A stretch of 64,000 bases of DNA from Pseudomonas sp. NFR16 (GCF_900108875.1 NZ_FNYJ01000009.1:1-64000); one strand, 5' to 3'; positions 19,069 through 28,275 are shown, counted from the first letter of the stretch. Numbers and translations: made by a program. The notes: generated from the sequence alone by a model not told the origin.

Positions 19069-19674
19069 TCAGCGGGCTTCGACGCCCAAGAGACTGCGAG
19101 CGTAAGCCTGCATCGGTGGTCCTAGCAAATCTTCAGGCTTGGTGTCACGCAAGGTCAGCAGACCACCACGGTTGTGAATGCGCGCCGAATCGATCAAGTA
19201 GCGGGTGTTGGTTTCGATCAGCATCAGTTGAATCACACCACTGTCAACGCCCAGACGGTCCACGACTTCCTGATCCGACCACTCATCAAAGGTGCCGATG
19301 CGATCGTCAGCCTTGGCGAAACGGGTGTAGAGCAGATAATGCGCGCCGGCGGCCCTGGCTTCATTCATCGCGTCATCCAGCCCTTCCGGTGCCCGGGCGC
19401 GACGAACCATGGGAAAATATTCGACGAAACCGTTGAAGGCCTCTTCGGCCACCACATTGGGACGAGGATACGCCCCGCCTGGCGGTGCAAAAGCGCCTTG
19501 CGCGATATAGATGTAGGAATCAGGTTGCAGACGGAAGTTGTTCAGACGACGAGTCGAGCTGTGATCCAGCAGACCTGCATCACTGAGCTCATCGTGAGCG
19601 CCCTGTGCCAGATCGCTGACGTGCATGCAGCCACTCAACGCCAGAAACGCCAGCAAAAGAACCAGGCTACGCAT
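19069..19674 (-). CDS. DUF4823 family lipoprotein
   Basis: 201 residues. Start at 19674 is preceded by GGAGG at the right distance and gives a lipoprotein signal peptide MRSLVLLLAFLALSGC (Cys16). The mature part contains YIYIAQGAFAPPGG and an HYLLYTRFAKADDR segment typical of DUF4823. Function unknown; outer-membrane or periplasmic location inferred. Neighbour of the DUF1285 gene. Confidence 0.82.
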   Translation of the reverse strand: MRSLVLLLAFLALSGCMHVSDLAQGAHDELSDAGLLDHSSTRRLNNFRLQPDSYIYIAQGAFAPPGGAYPRPNVVAEEAFNGFVEYFPMVRRARAPEGLDDAMNEARAAGAHYLLYTRFAKADDRIGTFDEWSDQEVVDRLGVDSGVIQLMLIETNTRYLIDSARIHNRGGLLTLRDTKPEDLLGPPMQAYARSLLGVEAR

Positions 19675-19867
19675 TATTTCCTCCAAAGTCCGGCGACGGA
19701 AAACCGGCGAATGGCTGTGTAATGCAGCTTTTGCGCCAGCTCGGGAAGTGAGCAGCCGTTGGTTGCAGATTTGACGTGAAGCGGCCACCCGCGAGCCCAA
19801 AGCCCTGATGGCGTTTCATCGAATCCGTAGACTCGCCACCGATGCTCAGCGGCGAATTCACCGGCGA

Positions 19868-20551
19868 TCAGTTGCTGGAGATTTCCGGCTTGATGTCGTG
19901 GCCGGGCTCGACGTCGCGCTTGCGCTTGTTACCCATGCGCACGCCGATGTCCATCAGGAACTGGAAGAACCCTTCCTGATCTTCCAGAACATTGCTCCAG
20001 AACGGCGAGTGATACAGCGCAACGGCGCCATGCACCAGCGCCCAGGCGGCGCAGTAATGGAAATACGGCGGAACGTCTTCGAGCTTGCCTTCAGAGATGC
20101 GGCCCTTGATCAGCAAGGTCAGGTGCTCGAAATTCGACGCGCGGATCTTGTGCAACTGCTCGACCATCTCGGGCACTTGGTTGCCCTTGACCACCTTCTC
20201 TTCCAGACGGTCGAACAGACGGTAGCGCTGCGGATCTCGCATGCGGAACTCGAAATAAGCGCGGGACAGCGCTTCTTTGTCCTTATCGACGTCAGCAGAA
20301 TGCAGCAGCTCGTTCAGATCGCGCTCGTAGTCGAGCATCAGGCGCAGATAAATCTCCGCCTTCGATTTGAAATGTTTGTAGATAGTGCCTTTGCCGATAC
20401 CGACGGCATCCGCAATCATCTCGACGGTGACGCTGTCTTCACCCTGTTCAAGAAACAGCTTTAATGCGGTATCGAGAATTTCCTGCTCACGGCGCCGAAA
20501 TTCACGGACCTTACGAGGTTCTTTCTGCATAGGAAGAGGCTGCGGGTTCAA
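19868..20551 (-). CDS. TetR/AcrR family transcriptional regulator
   Basis: 227 residues (MNPQPLPMQKEPRK..., possibly initiating at the second Met, 20530). N-terminal TetR helix-turn-helix at ~20-65: EILDTALKLFLEQGEDSVTV then MIADAVGIGKGTIYKHFKSK. The C-terminal ligand domain is generic. In Pseudomonas a TetR gene sits next to the tatD/pilZ cluster and its targets are not clear from sequence. Confidence 0.9.
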   Translation of the reverse strand: MNPQPLPMQKEPRKVREFRRREQEILDTALKLFLEQGEDSVTVEMIADAVGIGKGTIYKHFKSKAEIYLRLMLDYERDLNELLHSADVDKDKEALSRAYFEFRMRDPQRYRLFDRLEEKVVKGNQVPEMVEQLHKIRASNFEHLTLLIKGRISEGKLEDVPPYFHYCAAWALVHGAVALYHSPFWSNVLEDQEGFFQFLMDIGVRMGNKRKRDVEPGHDIKPEISSN

Positions 20552-20874
20552 AATCGAAGCCGCACATTATGCCTAACTTGCAGCAAATTGCACGGATCAT
20601 CCGACCATATCGACGCTTCCTGACAACTTGGCGCACCTCGTGATCAGGGAGTCCGAACACTTATGCATCAATCGAGTCCCGGCTTTTGTCGCTTTTGCCG
20701 TAGACCGATGTCAGAGTTCATGAGGCGTAAATCAACCGTTCCCGGGAACCGGCTCCGACCCTTCCACGTTCGTGAATGATCCCTGCACGATTGCGCCGAG
20801 TTGGATGCAATTGCGGGAAGAAATCTCGACCGCCATGCATTGAGCTATCAACAGCAGGTCAGGTATTCCAAAAC

Positions 20875-20891
20875 TGTTTAAAAAACGTACA
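20875..20891 (+). promoter_or_regulatory. Possible GacA-type upstream site
   Basis: TGTTTAAAAAACGTACA is an imperfect palindrome resembling the GacA upstream activating sequence (TGTAAG-N6-CTTACA), about 60 bases before the inferred start of the small RNA. Only the outer TGT/ACA and half site fit well. Confidence 0.3.
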
Positions 20892-20934
20892 GCGGGCGCT
20901 GGACGACGGCGAATTCTGACCAATACTTAGATTC

Positions 20935-21053
20935 GTCGATGCGGCATCTCCCCCAAGTGCCAGCATCGGTAAAGACACCAATGGATAGCGTGTCTTTGTT
21001 TTACTCCTAATGGTCTTAACCCGGATTCACCCCCCAGAACCCGGGTTTTTTTT
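20935..21053 (+). ncRNA. rgsA: Probable small regulatory RNA RgsA (P16)
   Basis: The 517-base gap between the TetR gene and tatD has no ORF but ends in a strong terminator (21018-21053: AACCCGG, 16-nt loop, CCGGGTT, eight T). A CAATACTTA box at 20921-20929 resembles an RpoS-type -10, giving a transcript of about 120 nt. From memory, the Hfq-binding, Gac/RpoS-controlled sRNA RgsA lies at this place (before tatD) in pseudomonads and has about this size; it is tied to peroxide resistance. Identification rests on position and architecture, not alignment. Confidence 0.6.
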
Positions 21054-21068
21054 GCCTGCGATTTACCG

Positions 21069-21860
21069 TCAGGCCGCTGCTTTCACTCTTGCCAGCGGGA
21101 ACAGGCGCTTGAAGTTGGCGCTGGTCTGTTCGGCGAAGCGCTCGTAACTTTCACCTCGCAGCATCGCCAGAAACTCTGCCACCTCGCGCACGTACTCAGG
21201 CAGGTTGGGTTTACCACGATAGGGAATGGGCGCCAGATAGGGCGAATCGGTCTCCACCAACAAGCGGTCGGCGGGCACTTTGCTGGCGACGTCACGCAAG
21301 GCATCGGCATTGCGGAAGGTCACGATGCCCGAGAGCGAAATGTAGAAGCCCAGGTCCAGGGCCGCCTTGGCCATGTCCCAGTCTTCAGTGAAGCAATGCA
21401 GCACGCCACCTTGCGGCAGAGCGGCCTCGCGCAAAAGCTCCAGGGTATCGGCGCGGGCGCCGCGGGTGTGCACGATCACGGGCTTGCCGGTGACGTTCGC
21501 CGCCTGCAGATGCAGACGAAACGACGCCTGCTGCAACTCTGCGGCCTCAGGTTCGTAGTGGTAATCCAGACCGGTTTCGCCGATGGCCACCACGCGGGGA
21601 TGATTGAGTTCGCCAAGCAACCACTCAAGTGCCGGCGCTTCGCCCGGCTTCAGGTCCAGCGGGTGAATGCCGACCGAGCAGTCGACATCGTCGTAGCGAT
21701 CGGCCAGCGCTTTCACAGCGCCCGCATTGTCGGCGCTGACGCCGATACACAGAAAATGACCTACGCCCCGCGCCCGCGCGGCCGCGAGGGCGTTATCGAG
21801 GGAGCCGTCGTGGGCGCTGAGATCGAGTCGATCGAGGTGGCAATGGGAATCTACAAGCAT
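21069..21860 (-). CDS. tatD: TatD family metal-dependent hydrolase
   Basis: 263 residues, TIM-barrel amidohydrolase-like nuclease. Metal ligands are visible in VDSHCHLDRLDL (residues 3-14), IGETGLDYHY (~93-102), VIVHTRGA (~130) and ETDSPYLAP (~205). TatD enzymes have 3'-5' DNase activity and link to DNA repair. Downstream of pilZ by 15 bases in the order tmk-holB-pilZ-tatD. Confidence 0.92.
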   Translation of the reverse strand: MLVDSHCHLDRLDLSAHDGSLDNALAAARARGVGHFLCIGVSADNAGAVKALADRYDDVDCSVGIHPLDLKPGEAPALEWLLGELNHPRVVAIGETGLDYHYEPEAAELQQASFRLHLQAANVTGKPVIVHTRGARADTLELLREAALPQGGVLHCFTEDWDMAKAALDLGFYISLSGIVTFRNADALRDVASKVPADRLLVETDSPYLAPIPYRGKPNLPEYVREVAEFLAMLRGESYERFAEQTSANFKRLFPLARVKAAA

Positions 21861-21875
21861 GGCGACAGGGGCAAC

Positions 21876-22232
21876 TTACATCGTGTGGGTCGGACGGTCG
21901 GATTTGAGGGCTCCGGCCAGGTAGTTTTCAATCATGTTGCGGGCCGTGTTGTCGCCGTCGTTGAACTGCACACCAACGCCGGCAGCCCGGTTACCCTGCG
22001 CGCCCTTGGGCGTGATCCAGGTGACTTTGCCCGCGACCGGAATCTTCTCCGGCTCATCCATCAGATTGAGCAGCATGAACACCTCGTCACCGAGCTTGTA
22101 ACTCTTGCTGGTGGGGATGAAGAGGCCGCCATTCTTGATGAACGGCATATAGGCGGCATACAGGACAGACTTGTCCTTGATGGTCAGGGACAGAATACCG
22201 TTACGTGGACCTGGACTCAGTGGCACGCTCAT
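21876..22232 (-). CDS. pilZ: Type IV pilus PilZ-domain protein
   Basis: 118 residues, the family's normal length, in the conserved holB-pilZ-tatD order. PilZ folds as a beta barrel (FIPTSKSYKLGDEVFMLLNL, VAGKVTWITPKG) but, as in the pilus-specific PilZ, the N-terminal RxxxR c-di-GMP-binding motif is absent. It is needed for type IV pilus biogenesis through partner proteins such as FimX/PilB in related bacteria. Confidence 0.93.
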   Translation of the reverse strand: MSVPLSPGPRNGILSLTIKDKSVLYAAYMPFIKNGGLFIPTSKSYKLGDEVFMLLNLMDEPEKIPVAGKVTWITPKGAQGNRAAGVGVQFNDGDNTARNMIENYLAGALKSDRPTHTM

Positions 22233-22274
22233 CTCGATTCCTCGGGTAGTACTGATATCAGGCAGATGGCCAGT

Positions 22275-23261
22275 CTAACCCTGTCCGGTAAGACCTGCCC
22301 ACTGCACCAATAACGCTTCGAGCAATAAAACCCGGTTCAGGTTCGCCTTGGACAGCACTTTCTGGCGCTGCAGGAGTATCCAGTCCTGGATCGCCAGCAC
22401 GCCGCCCTGTGGCGATTTCTGCGCCAGGTACTGCAGCACTTTCCGCATGTCGGACAGCCCGAGCCCGTCTTCATCCTGCGTCAATTGGTAGCGCAGGATC
22501 AGGTTCGACCAGTCGCAGAACCAGTCGAACAACAGCAGCAAGGGTACATCCTTCCAGCCTTCGGCCAACTGCGTCGGCGACTGTTGCCCCTTGAGCAGCT
22601 TTTTCACACCATCGACCACCAGCGCCCGCTGCTCGCGTACACCTTGGGCCTGCAGGCTGACAGCCGCCAATGGTGAACCGGCGGCCAGCGTCAGCAGCTC
22701 GCGTCGCTCCTCATCGGTACACTCCGGCAAAGCCTCGGCCAGCCAGGCGACACTCATTGCCTCACCCGGCAGTGGACACGCCTGCTGCACACAACGGCTT
22801 TTGATGGTCGGCAGCAATCGGCTCGGCTGATGACTGACGAGCAACAGAACGGTATCACCCGAGGGCTCTTCCAGACTCTTCAGCAATGCGTTGGCGGCGT
22901 TGATGTTCATCGATTCGACGGGCTCGATGAGCACCACCTTGCGCCCGCCCATTTGCGAGGTCTGCACCACGAAACTGACCAGATCGCGAACCTGATCGAC
23001 CTTGATCGCCTTGTCCGCTTCTTCCGGCTCCAGCACGTAATTATCTGGATGACTGCCTGCTGCCAGCAGCGAGCAGGATTTGCAGTGACCGCACGCCTCA
23101 AGCCCCTGCGGCTGCTGGCAGAGCAGCAGGTACATGAGCCGTTCGGCGAGGGCACGTTTGCCAATGCCCGCCGGGCCATGCAGCAGATAGGCATGGGCAT
23201 GCCGGGGTCGGCCAGCCAGTTGCTGCCACAGGCTTTGTTGCCACGGATAGGCCTCAGCCAT
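22275..23261 (-). CDS. holB: DNA polymerase III subunit delta'
   Basis: 328 residues from the ATG at 23261, which overlaps the tmk stop by 8 bases. AAA+ clamp-loader subunit: P-loop variant GPAGIGKRA (~27-35), zinc-binding CGHCKSC near 57-63, NALLKSLEEPSGDT near 120. Holds the clamp-loader ring with HolA and DnaX. The overlap with tmk indicates coupling, so the tmk disruption upstream may alter holB expression. Confidence 0.93.
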   Translation of the reverse strand: MAEAYPWQQSLWQQLAGRPRHAHAYLLHGPAGIGKRALAERLMYLLLCQQPQGLEACGHCKSCSLLAAGSHPDNYVLEPEEADKAIKVDQVRDLVSFVVQTSQMGGRKVVLIEPVESMNINAANALLKSLEEPSGDTVLLLVSHQPSRLLPTIKSRCVQQACPLPGEAMSVAWLAEALPECTDEERRELLTLAAGSPLAAVSLQAQGVREQRALVVDGVKKLLKGQQSPTQLAEGWKDVPLLLLFDWFCDWSNLILRYQLTQDEDGLGLSDMRKVLQYLAQKSPQGGVLAIQDWILLQRQKVLSKANLNRVLLLEALLVQWAGLTGQG

Positions 23262-23862
23262 TGCGACGGACCGCCAGCAGGTCGAGCAGATCCGGCACCA
23301 GCGCGTCGAGCGACACCTGCACCTGCGCCAGCGGCTGCGCGGCATCCACCAGACGATAACGCTCGGGCGCTGCCGCGGCGCGGTTCAGATAGGTATTGCG
23401 TACGGCTTCGAAGAAGGCCCGACCTTCCTGCTCGAACCGATCCAGCCGACCACGGGCAGCCGCTCGCGAAAGGCCGATCTCGACCGGCAGGTCGAACACC
23501 AGGGTCAGATCGGGACGCAGGCCACCCTGCACGAAATCTTCCAGCGCCGAAATGCGCTGCACGGAAAGACCGCGCCCCCCACCCTGATAGGCGTAAGTAG
23601 CATCTGTAAAGCGGTCACACAGCACCACCGCGCCGCGCGCCAGTGCCGGGCGGATCACGCCTGCCAAGTGCTGGGCACGGGCAGCGAACACCAGCAACAG
23701 CTCGGTGTCGGCGTGCATGGTTTCATCGCTCGGCGCAAGAAGCAGCTCGCGGATACGTTCGGCCAGCGGCGTGCCGCCAGGCTCGCGGGTGAGCACCACG
23801 TCAACGCCCTGGCTGCGCAGGCGTTCGGCAAGATACTCGCGGTTGGTGCTTTTACCGGTGCC
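23254..23862 (-). pseudogene. tmk: Thymidylate kinase, 5' end replaced at the P-loop
   Basis: From Lys-Ser-Thr onward this is a normal dTMP kinase: GKSTNREYLAERLR, TREPGGTPLAERIRELLL, DRFTDATYAYQGGGRG, ARGRLDRFEQE. The expected N-terminus (in pseudomonads MTGLFITLEGPEGAG-KST) is missing. The frame instead continues through GTGKST into 83 residues encoded by unrelated DNA, reaching an ATG at 24111. The first P-loop glycine is lost (K-I-L-G-T-G-K-S-T), so activity is doubtful. Codons GGT-AAA in this stretch are unlike the local GGC/AAG usage. Tmk is essential, so an intact copy should exist elsewhere, most likely at the other end of the inserted element. Confidence 0.85.
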
Positions 23863-23884
23863 TAATATTTTCCTTGGCAACGAC

Positions 23885-24111
23885 GTAAACCAACCGTCAG
23901 CACCGAGTAAAACCGCTAAAAATTTCATTGAACCGATGATTTTCAATGAGTTAAATAATCCTGAAAGTAGTGAAATAGGCCCAAGGGAGGCATCGTTGTC
24001 AACCAAGGCCTCGAAGGGCCAGTAAGCACCCCAAAAGGTAAACCAAATCGTCTTTTTGGAGCCACCCGAAGTCAAATCCGGGATCCTACCTCCCGCAAAA
24101 ATGTAAACCAA
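23885..24111 (+). repeat. Direct repeats GTAAACCAA beside the tmk junction
   Basis: Exact copies of GTAAACCAA begin at 23885, 24038 and 24103, and a one-mismatch copy GTCAACCAA at 23998, all in the same orientation. They lie within 250 bases of the tmk breakpoint. The layout fits arm-type binding sites of a tyrosine integrase, or transposase-binding repeats at a Tn7-like end. No protein gene is credible in 23863-24467. Confidence 0.65.
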
Positions 24112-24331
24112 ACGGGCTAAGTCCGTGATTGTATAGCGTCTTTTTCGCGCTGTCTGGATGGATTAAGTGCGGCAGCGGAGCACTCCCTTGAGGTGAAGCC
24201 ACGCATTCCAAGCTGACGAATGGTCTTCTGTAGCCACGCACGTCCCGCAGCTCTTCCCTCACATCACTGTCGAATTTAGGGTTGCCTCACTCCTGTCGGA
24301 TCGCGCGATTCTGAAACCTAAAATCGGGACT

Positions 24332-24351
24332 GCTGACCCGCTGGGGTCAGC
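24332..24351. repeat. Short palindrome
   Basis: GCTGACCC-gctg-GGGTCAGC forms a perfect 8-bp stem 116 bases before the large gene at 24468. It has no T-tract, so it is more likely an operator or structural element than a terminator. Confidence 0.5.
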
Positions 24352-24467
24352 CGTACATAGCGCAGCCATACGGTTCAACGCTCGCATCGGTATGATGTTC
24401 AGCCGCACCTGGCGCCGACATACGAACGACGACACAGCCTCCCCCAATCAAGTCTTCAGGATTTCGC

Positions 24468-27400
24468 ATGAGTTCGCACGAGCTGGTCAAGGATCTGGAA
24501 AAGAAACTAGGGACATACGAGCATGCTCATCCACACAAGCCTGATTCGATCCTCGATGCTCACTCGCCCCTAGCCGACCTAATCTTAAAAGCAGAGATCT
24601 ATCCTCCCCTGCTTACAAGAGAGGTAGTCAGACAATTACTGGAAGATCAGAAGTCCTGGCCAGTCGGCGAAAGTGGGCCATGCTGCCTCGCCTACCCGGT
24701 CAACCTTGGCGAGCTAGAAGCATCTCGGGCTGTCAGTTTTCCCAGCGGTACGCTCTCGATGCTCCGGCCTGTAGAACTTAATGCGGATATGCCTAGCAAG
24801 CTGCGCCACCAGCTGGGTGCCCTACAGTTCTTATATGACATCCGCACCCAAGCAAACGGACTACTTCGGCCTCAGTTGACATTGACACTGGACGATGTCG
24901 ACGAGCAAGCCCGGAGCGCGCTGGCACCGTATCTTGAGCGCAGGGGCATTCACTTCCGAGTATCCATCGAAGCTGAAGACATTTTCGGAGTAGGTACCTG
25001 CCTGTGGGAGCGACTGCGCTTAACGAAGCAGACAGAGCAGGCGGCCTTCGCCGAGTACGTTGTGAGGATGACGCTCGCCTCGGATCGCAGTTACATTTTC
25101 GACATCGACCTGACTGCGAATGAGGAAGAAGGATCATTTCTTGAGGCCGCCTTCAACTTCCTAGAGTCGAATCAACGCCTGCGCGAGGACTGGAGTACGT
25201 GCGCAAAAGATGTCGCGTTGGCGGCACACGGATTGAATTCCATTATCACCCTACACCCGGCATCAACTGCCAAAGTAGGTACGCCCGACGCTCCCCGTAT
25301 CTACGCCGATCAACTCGATCTGAGCCAGCTAGACGATGTGGTCAGCTCGCTGATGAGCCGCCCTCATGACACGTTCCTCCAGGCCAGTGAATGGTGGAGA
25401 AATACCTCCAATTACGGTTACGACTGGCGGAGAGATATTTGTGAACATGTGGTGTGGCTGATCATTCGACGCGAAAGGAGTGTCTATTTTCGCGACCACA
25501 GCTTTCCACTAACGAAAAGGCTGATTGAGCTGTCTAGCAGCGCTCCGCGCTTGATCGGCATCCTCCGGCAAAGCACTTCCTATCCGCCATTGATTTGTTT
25601 TTTGCTCTCTAACCATGTGACGAGCCATATAGGACTCATCGACCTCTATCGTCAATTACAGGCATATAGGCCGCCGATTTCCCAAAAAACCGATTACGAA
25701 AAGCTGTGGAATGACCTCATCTGGATGCAGGCGCTGGAAATCTTTTCGAATGCGTTTCCACCGCGCATGGATGGGCGAGGTCTACGTCAGGTCATCCACA
25801 ACTTATGTGAGATGGTGGAATGGTTTGTGGGGCATGAGCTCGGATATAACTCCAGGGGTAAGTCAATCAACGACACGCGCCTTCCCAGCCTCAGGAAGGC
25901 CATAGCGTCCATCTGCGTTGATCTACAAGGCTATTCGAGAGAGGGATGGTTCTCAGAGAATATCGCTGGCTTTGTGGAGGTGATCGAAGCCAGGCTAACC
26001 CGTTTCAAAAGTGACCTGGGGCGCATGCCTTTGGGAGAATGGCTTGTCTTGTTCTGGTGCATGGACGACATCGTTTCGACGCATAAAGGAGATGATCAAT
26101 CCCCCCAGTTGTTGGCCATCTCAAATACGCTAATCAGCAGCTATCTGCAGATGCTTGCGGATCGCGTACACAATGATACTCACCATGGTGATGACTCCAT
26201 CGTCTTCGACGAATTCGAATGGAGCCTGATACATGCAAACGCCCCGCTATTAGCCAAGACGAAATTGGTTCACGCGCTGGATGAAATCGGACTCAGAACT
26301 ATTGACTCGAACTCAAAGAATCGAGCGAGTCAAGTTTCAGCGGTACGTACACACTTGCGGCTATTGCTGGTGCTTCATGACCGAGAATCTGTACAGGTTC
26401 AGAAGGCAGTATTCGTCGACCATCTGTTGGAGCTGACTGATCGGTTTGGTTTCAGCCAGGCCTTTCTGGCAGGAGCTTTTGACAGCTACGTCGACGAGTC
26501 GGAGTACAGCCCTATTCGGCTCTGGCCAACGATCTGTAATGTCGCTAACTCCTTCAGCGAGATTCAATTTGACCGCCTCCTAAAAATCCTGGAACGGCCA
26601 GAAGCACCGTTTACGTGCTTGTTTCAACTGCTGGAGCGAACGCTCGCGTCTCATCGCAAAGACAAGGTAAGACTCAAAATCTCGGCACGAAACGTTACTA
26701 ATGAAGATCCGCACTGGATGCCTGAGGTCTTTAACATGATCCACCTCGCAATTAATAACGGGGCACCGGAGGTTGCGCATTACTATCTAGACTTCGCACG
26801 CAAGCACAGCCGTACAGTTCACAAAAACAAAGTCGACGAGCTGGGTGCCAAGGTTGAGCTTAAGATTATTTTTGATCGGGAAGACTATTCTCCTGATGAG
26901 CGCGTGCAAGCTCTTAAGGCATACCGAGTCGACTTTGAAGAAAAAAGTGTCGACAACGAAGTCTCGAAATTCAAGGCGCTGCTGGTAGCCACTGCCAACA
27001 TTGAGGCTAGTCCTCCTGACGCCGTACAGATGTTCAGCAAGGCGCTTCGAAGCGCGCCGAACATGCAAAACGCTACCGGTTTGGTCAAAGCGGTGCTTGC
27101 GCTCGAACCTGCGTCCGACGCGGCAGTGATCGAACTGATAGACGCTTACTCTCGCTGGAAGGACATCTATCAGGATTCCGGCGGTGGTCGCCTCTCGACT
27201 AGCGACCTATATCATGTGCTACGGCTCGCCCTTAGGATCTCCGATTTTGCGGGGTTCGAAACATTTTGGTTGCAGGCTACGCCACTGCAGCGCTCGTCAT
27301 ATGAACTGATTGAATTGAGATTCGAACACCTATTGGCTGTGGACAGAAGGGAGGAAGCCATCAGATACGTTGACGAATTGCGTCTCATCCATCTTACGTT

Positions 27401-28211
27401 GCCGCCAGGAGTCGCTGATCAAGTTGAAAGCTTGCGGGTTGGGACACAGCTATCGAAACCCGAAGCTCCACCTACCTTCGTGTATCAGAGCGAAACTGCG
27501 GTTCGCTCAAGCTTGGAGGAGAAACACCACGTTTGGCTCGAAATCCGAAATCTAGGCCCGCACGATCAATTGCAGGTTTTCAAGCCTGCGCTCGGCAGCC
27601 TTGGTGCGTTCTTATTGGAGGCCGTTCACGCGGTTGGTCTGGAGTTGCTCAAGAGGCGGAGCAACCTTCAGCGCAAAAAGTTGGGCGGCTCGGATTCGGT
27701 CATTCATCTTGACGAAGAGAACATGATCAACGACTGGCTCGTGTCGCTTTTGAACCAGAGAATGAATTATGCACGATGGACGATGGGCGACCAAAATCGC
27801 ACTGGAGCATCGGCATCAGGGCTAAGTGTTGGGTCAGCCGATGGATGGATCCGAGACGGCGATGGAAATCCAATCATGCTGGTCGAAGCATTCCGATTAG
27901 GCAATTTTGATAAAGGGGTGGTGACCAAGCACCTCAATAAGCTAGCGAATTATAATTCAGTGGGCATCAGCCCTATCATGGTGGTGGCTTACGTGGCGCA
28001 TCCAGAGTTTTCCGATCTGTGCGACCAGTATGAGTCGTTCGTCCGCAGCATCAGCGCTTACGACGGGTTCGATAGCACACCAGGCGAGCCGCTCAGAAGA
28101 ATGCTTAACATCGAGTATCGGTCAGCTACGGTTAGGTATTACGAGGAAACACGGGTGATGAACGACCATGATGTGAAGATTTATCACCAGTTATTGGATA
28201 TGAGGCCTTGA
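24468..28211 (+). CDS. Large orphan protein with nuclease-like C-terminus
   Basis: 1247 residues, not recognised as any named family. AGGA seven bases upstream supports the ATG. No signal peptide or membrane helix and no Walker motif is visible. Residues ~1-1050 look alpha-helical, with a TPR-like stretch near 840-900. The last ~170 residues show a possible PD-(D/E)xK layout: an N-terminal helix with Glu1083/1084 (LDEENMINDWLVSLLNQRM), then Asp1125 in SVGSADGWIRDGDGNP, then LVEAFRLG with Glu1140 fifteen residues later; the usual Lys is replaced (E-A-F-R). It is the first gene inside the tmk junction and stands alone with its own terminator, as single-gene phage-defence cargo often does. Function is inference only. 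Confidence 0.8.
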   Translation: MSSHELVKDLEKKLGTYEHAHPHKPDSILDAHSPLADLILKAEIYPPLLTREVVRQLLEDQKSWPVGESGPCCLAYPVNLGELEASRAVSFPSGTLSMLRPVELNADMPSKLRHQLGALQFLYDIRTQANGLLRPQLTLTLDDVDEQARSALAPYLERRGIHFRVSIEAEDIFGVGTCLWERLRLTKQTEQAAFAEYVVRMTLASDRSYIFDIDLTANEEEGSFLEAAFNFLESNQRLREDWSTCAKDVALAAHGLNSIITLHPASTAKVGTPDAPRIYADQLDLSQLDDVVSSLMSRPHDTFLQASEWWRNTSNYGYDWRRDICEHVVWLIIRRERSVYFRDHSFPLTKRLIELSSSAPRLIGILRQSTSYPPLICFLLSNHVTSHIGLIDLYRQLQAYRPPISQKTDYEKLWNDLIWMQALEIFSNAFPPRMDGRGLRQVIHNLCEMVEWFVGHELGYNSRGKSINDTRLPSLRKAIASICVDLQGYSREGWFSENIAGFVEVIEARLTRFKSDLGRMPLGEWLVLFWCMDDIVSTHKGDDQSPQLLAISNTLISSYLQMLADRVHNDTHHGDDSIVFDEFEWSLIHANAPLLAKTKLVHALDEIGLRTIDSNSKNRASQVSAVRTHLRLLLVLHDRESVQVQKAVFVDHLLELTDRFGFSQAFLAGAFDSYVDESEYSPIRLWPTICNVANSFSEIQFDRLLKILERPEAPFTCLFQLLERTLASHRKDKVRLKISARNVTNEDPHWMPEVFNMIHLAINNGAPEVAHYYLDFARKHSRTVHKNKVDELGAKVELKIIFDREDYSPDERVQALKAYRVDFEEKSVDNEVSKFKALLVATANIEASPPDAVQMFSKALRSAPNMQNATGLVKAVLALEPASDAAVIELIDAYSRWKDIYQDSGGGRLSTSDLYHVLRLALRISDFAGFETFWLQATPLQRSSYELIELRFEHLLAVDRREEAIRYVDELRLIHLTLPPGVADQVESLRVGTQLSKPEAPPTFVYQSETAVRSSLEEKHHVWLEIRNLGPHDQLQVFKPALGSLGAFLLEAVHAVGLELLKRRSNLQRKKLGGSDSVIHLDEENMINDWLVSLLNQRMNYARWTMGDQNRTGASASGLSVGSADGWIRDGDGNPIMLVEAFRLGNFDKGVVTKHLNKLANYNSVGISPIMVVAYVAHPEFSDLCDQYESFVRSISAYDGFDSTPGEPLRRMLNIEYRSATVRYYEETRVMNDHDVKIYHQLLDMRP

Positions 28212-28245
28212 GCCTTAGTTTCGGCCCCCCCCCATACAGGTATTC

Positions 28246-28275
28246 GAACACGGGCAAATGCCAATGCCCGTATTC
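28246..28275 (+). terminator. Hairpin after the 1247-residue gene
   Basis: GAACACGGGCA-aatgccaa-TGCCCGTATTC, an 11-bp stem with one mismatch 34 bases past the stop. No long T-run follows, so termination is plausible but not certain. Confidence 0.5.

Noticed and set aside
23263..24111. Reading the 285-codon frame as a complete, longer thymidylate kinase
   Set aside because: The first 83 residues have no kinase features, and the P-loop glycine is missing; the extension is read-through into foreign DNA.
23863..24111. Tn7-like transposon end
   Set aside because: No TGT terminal triplet or duplicated 5-bp target is visible at the junction and no tns genes are in the window; a tyrosine-integrase att site fits better, though not proven.
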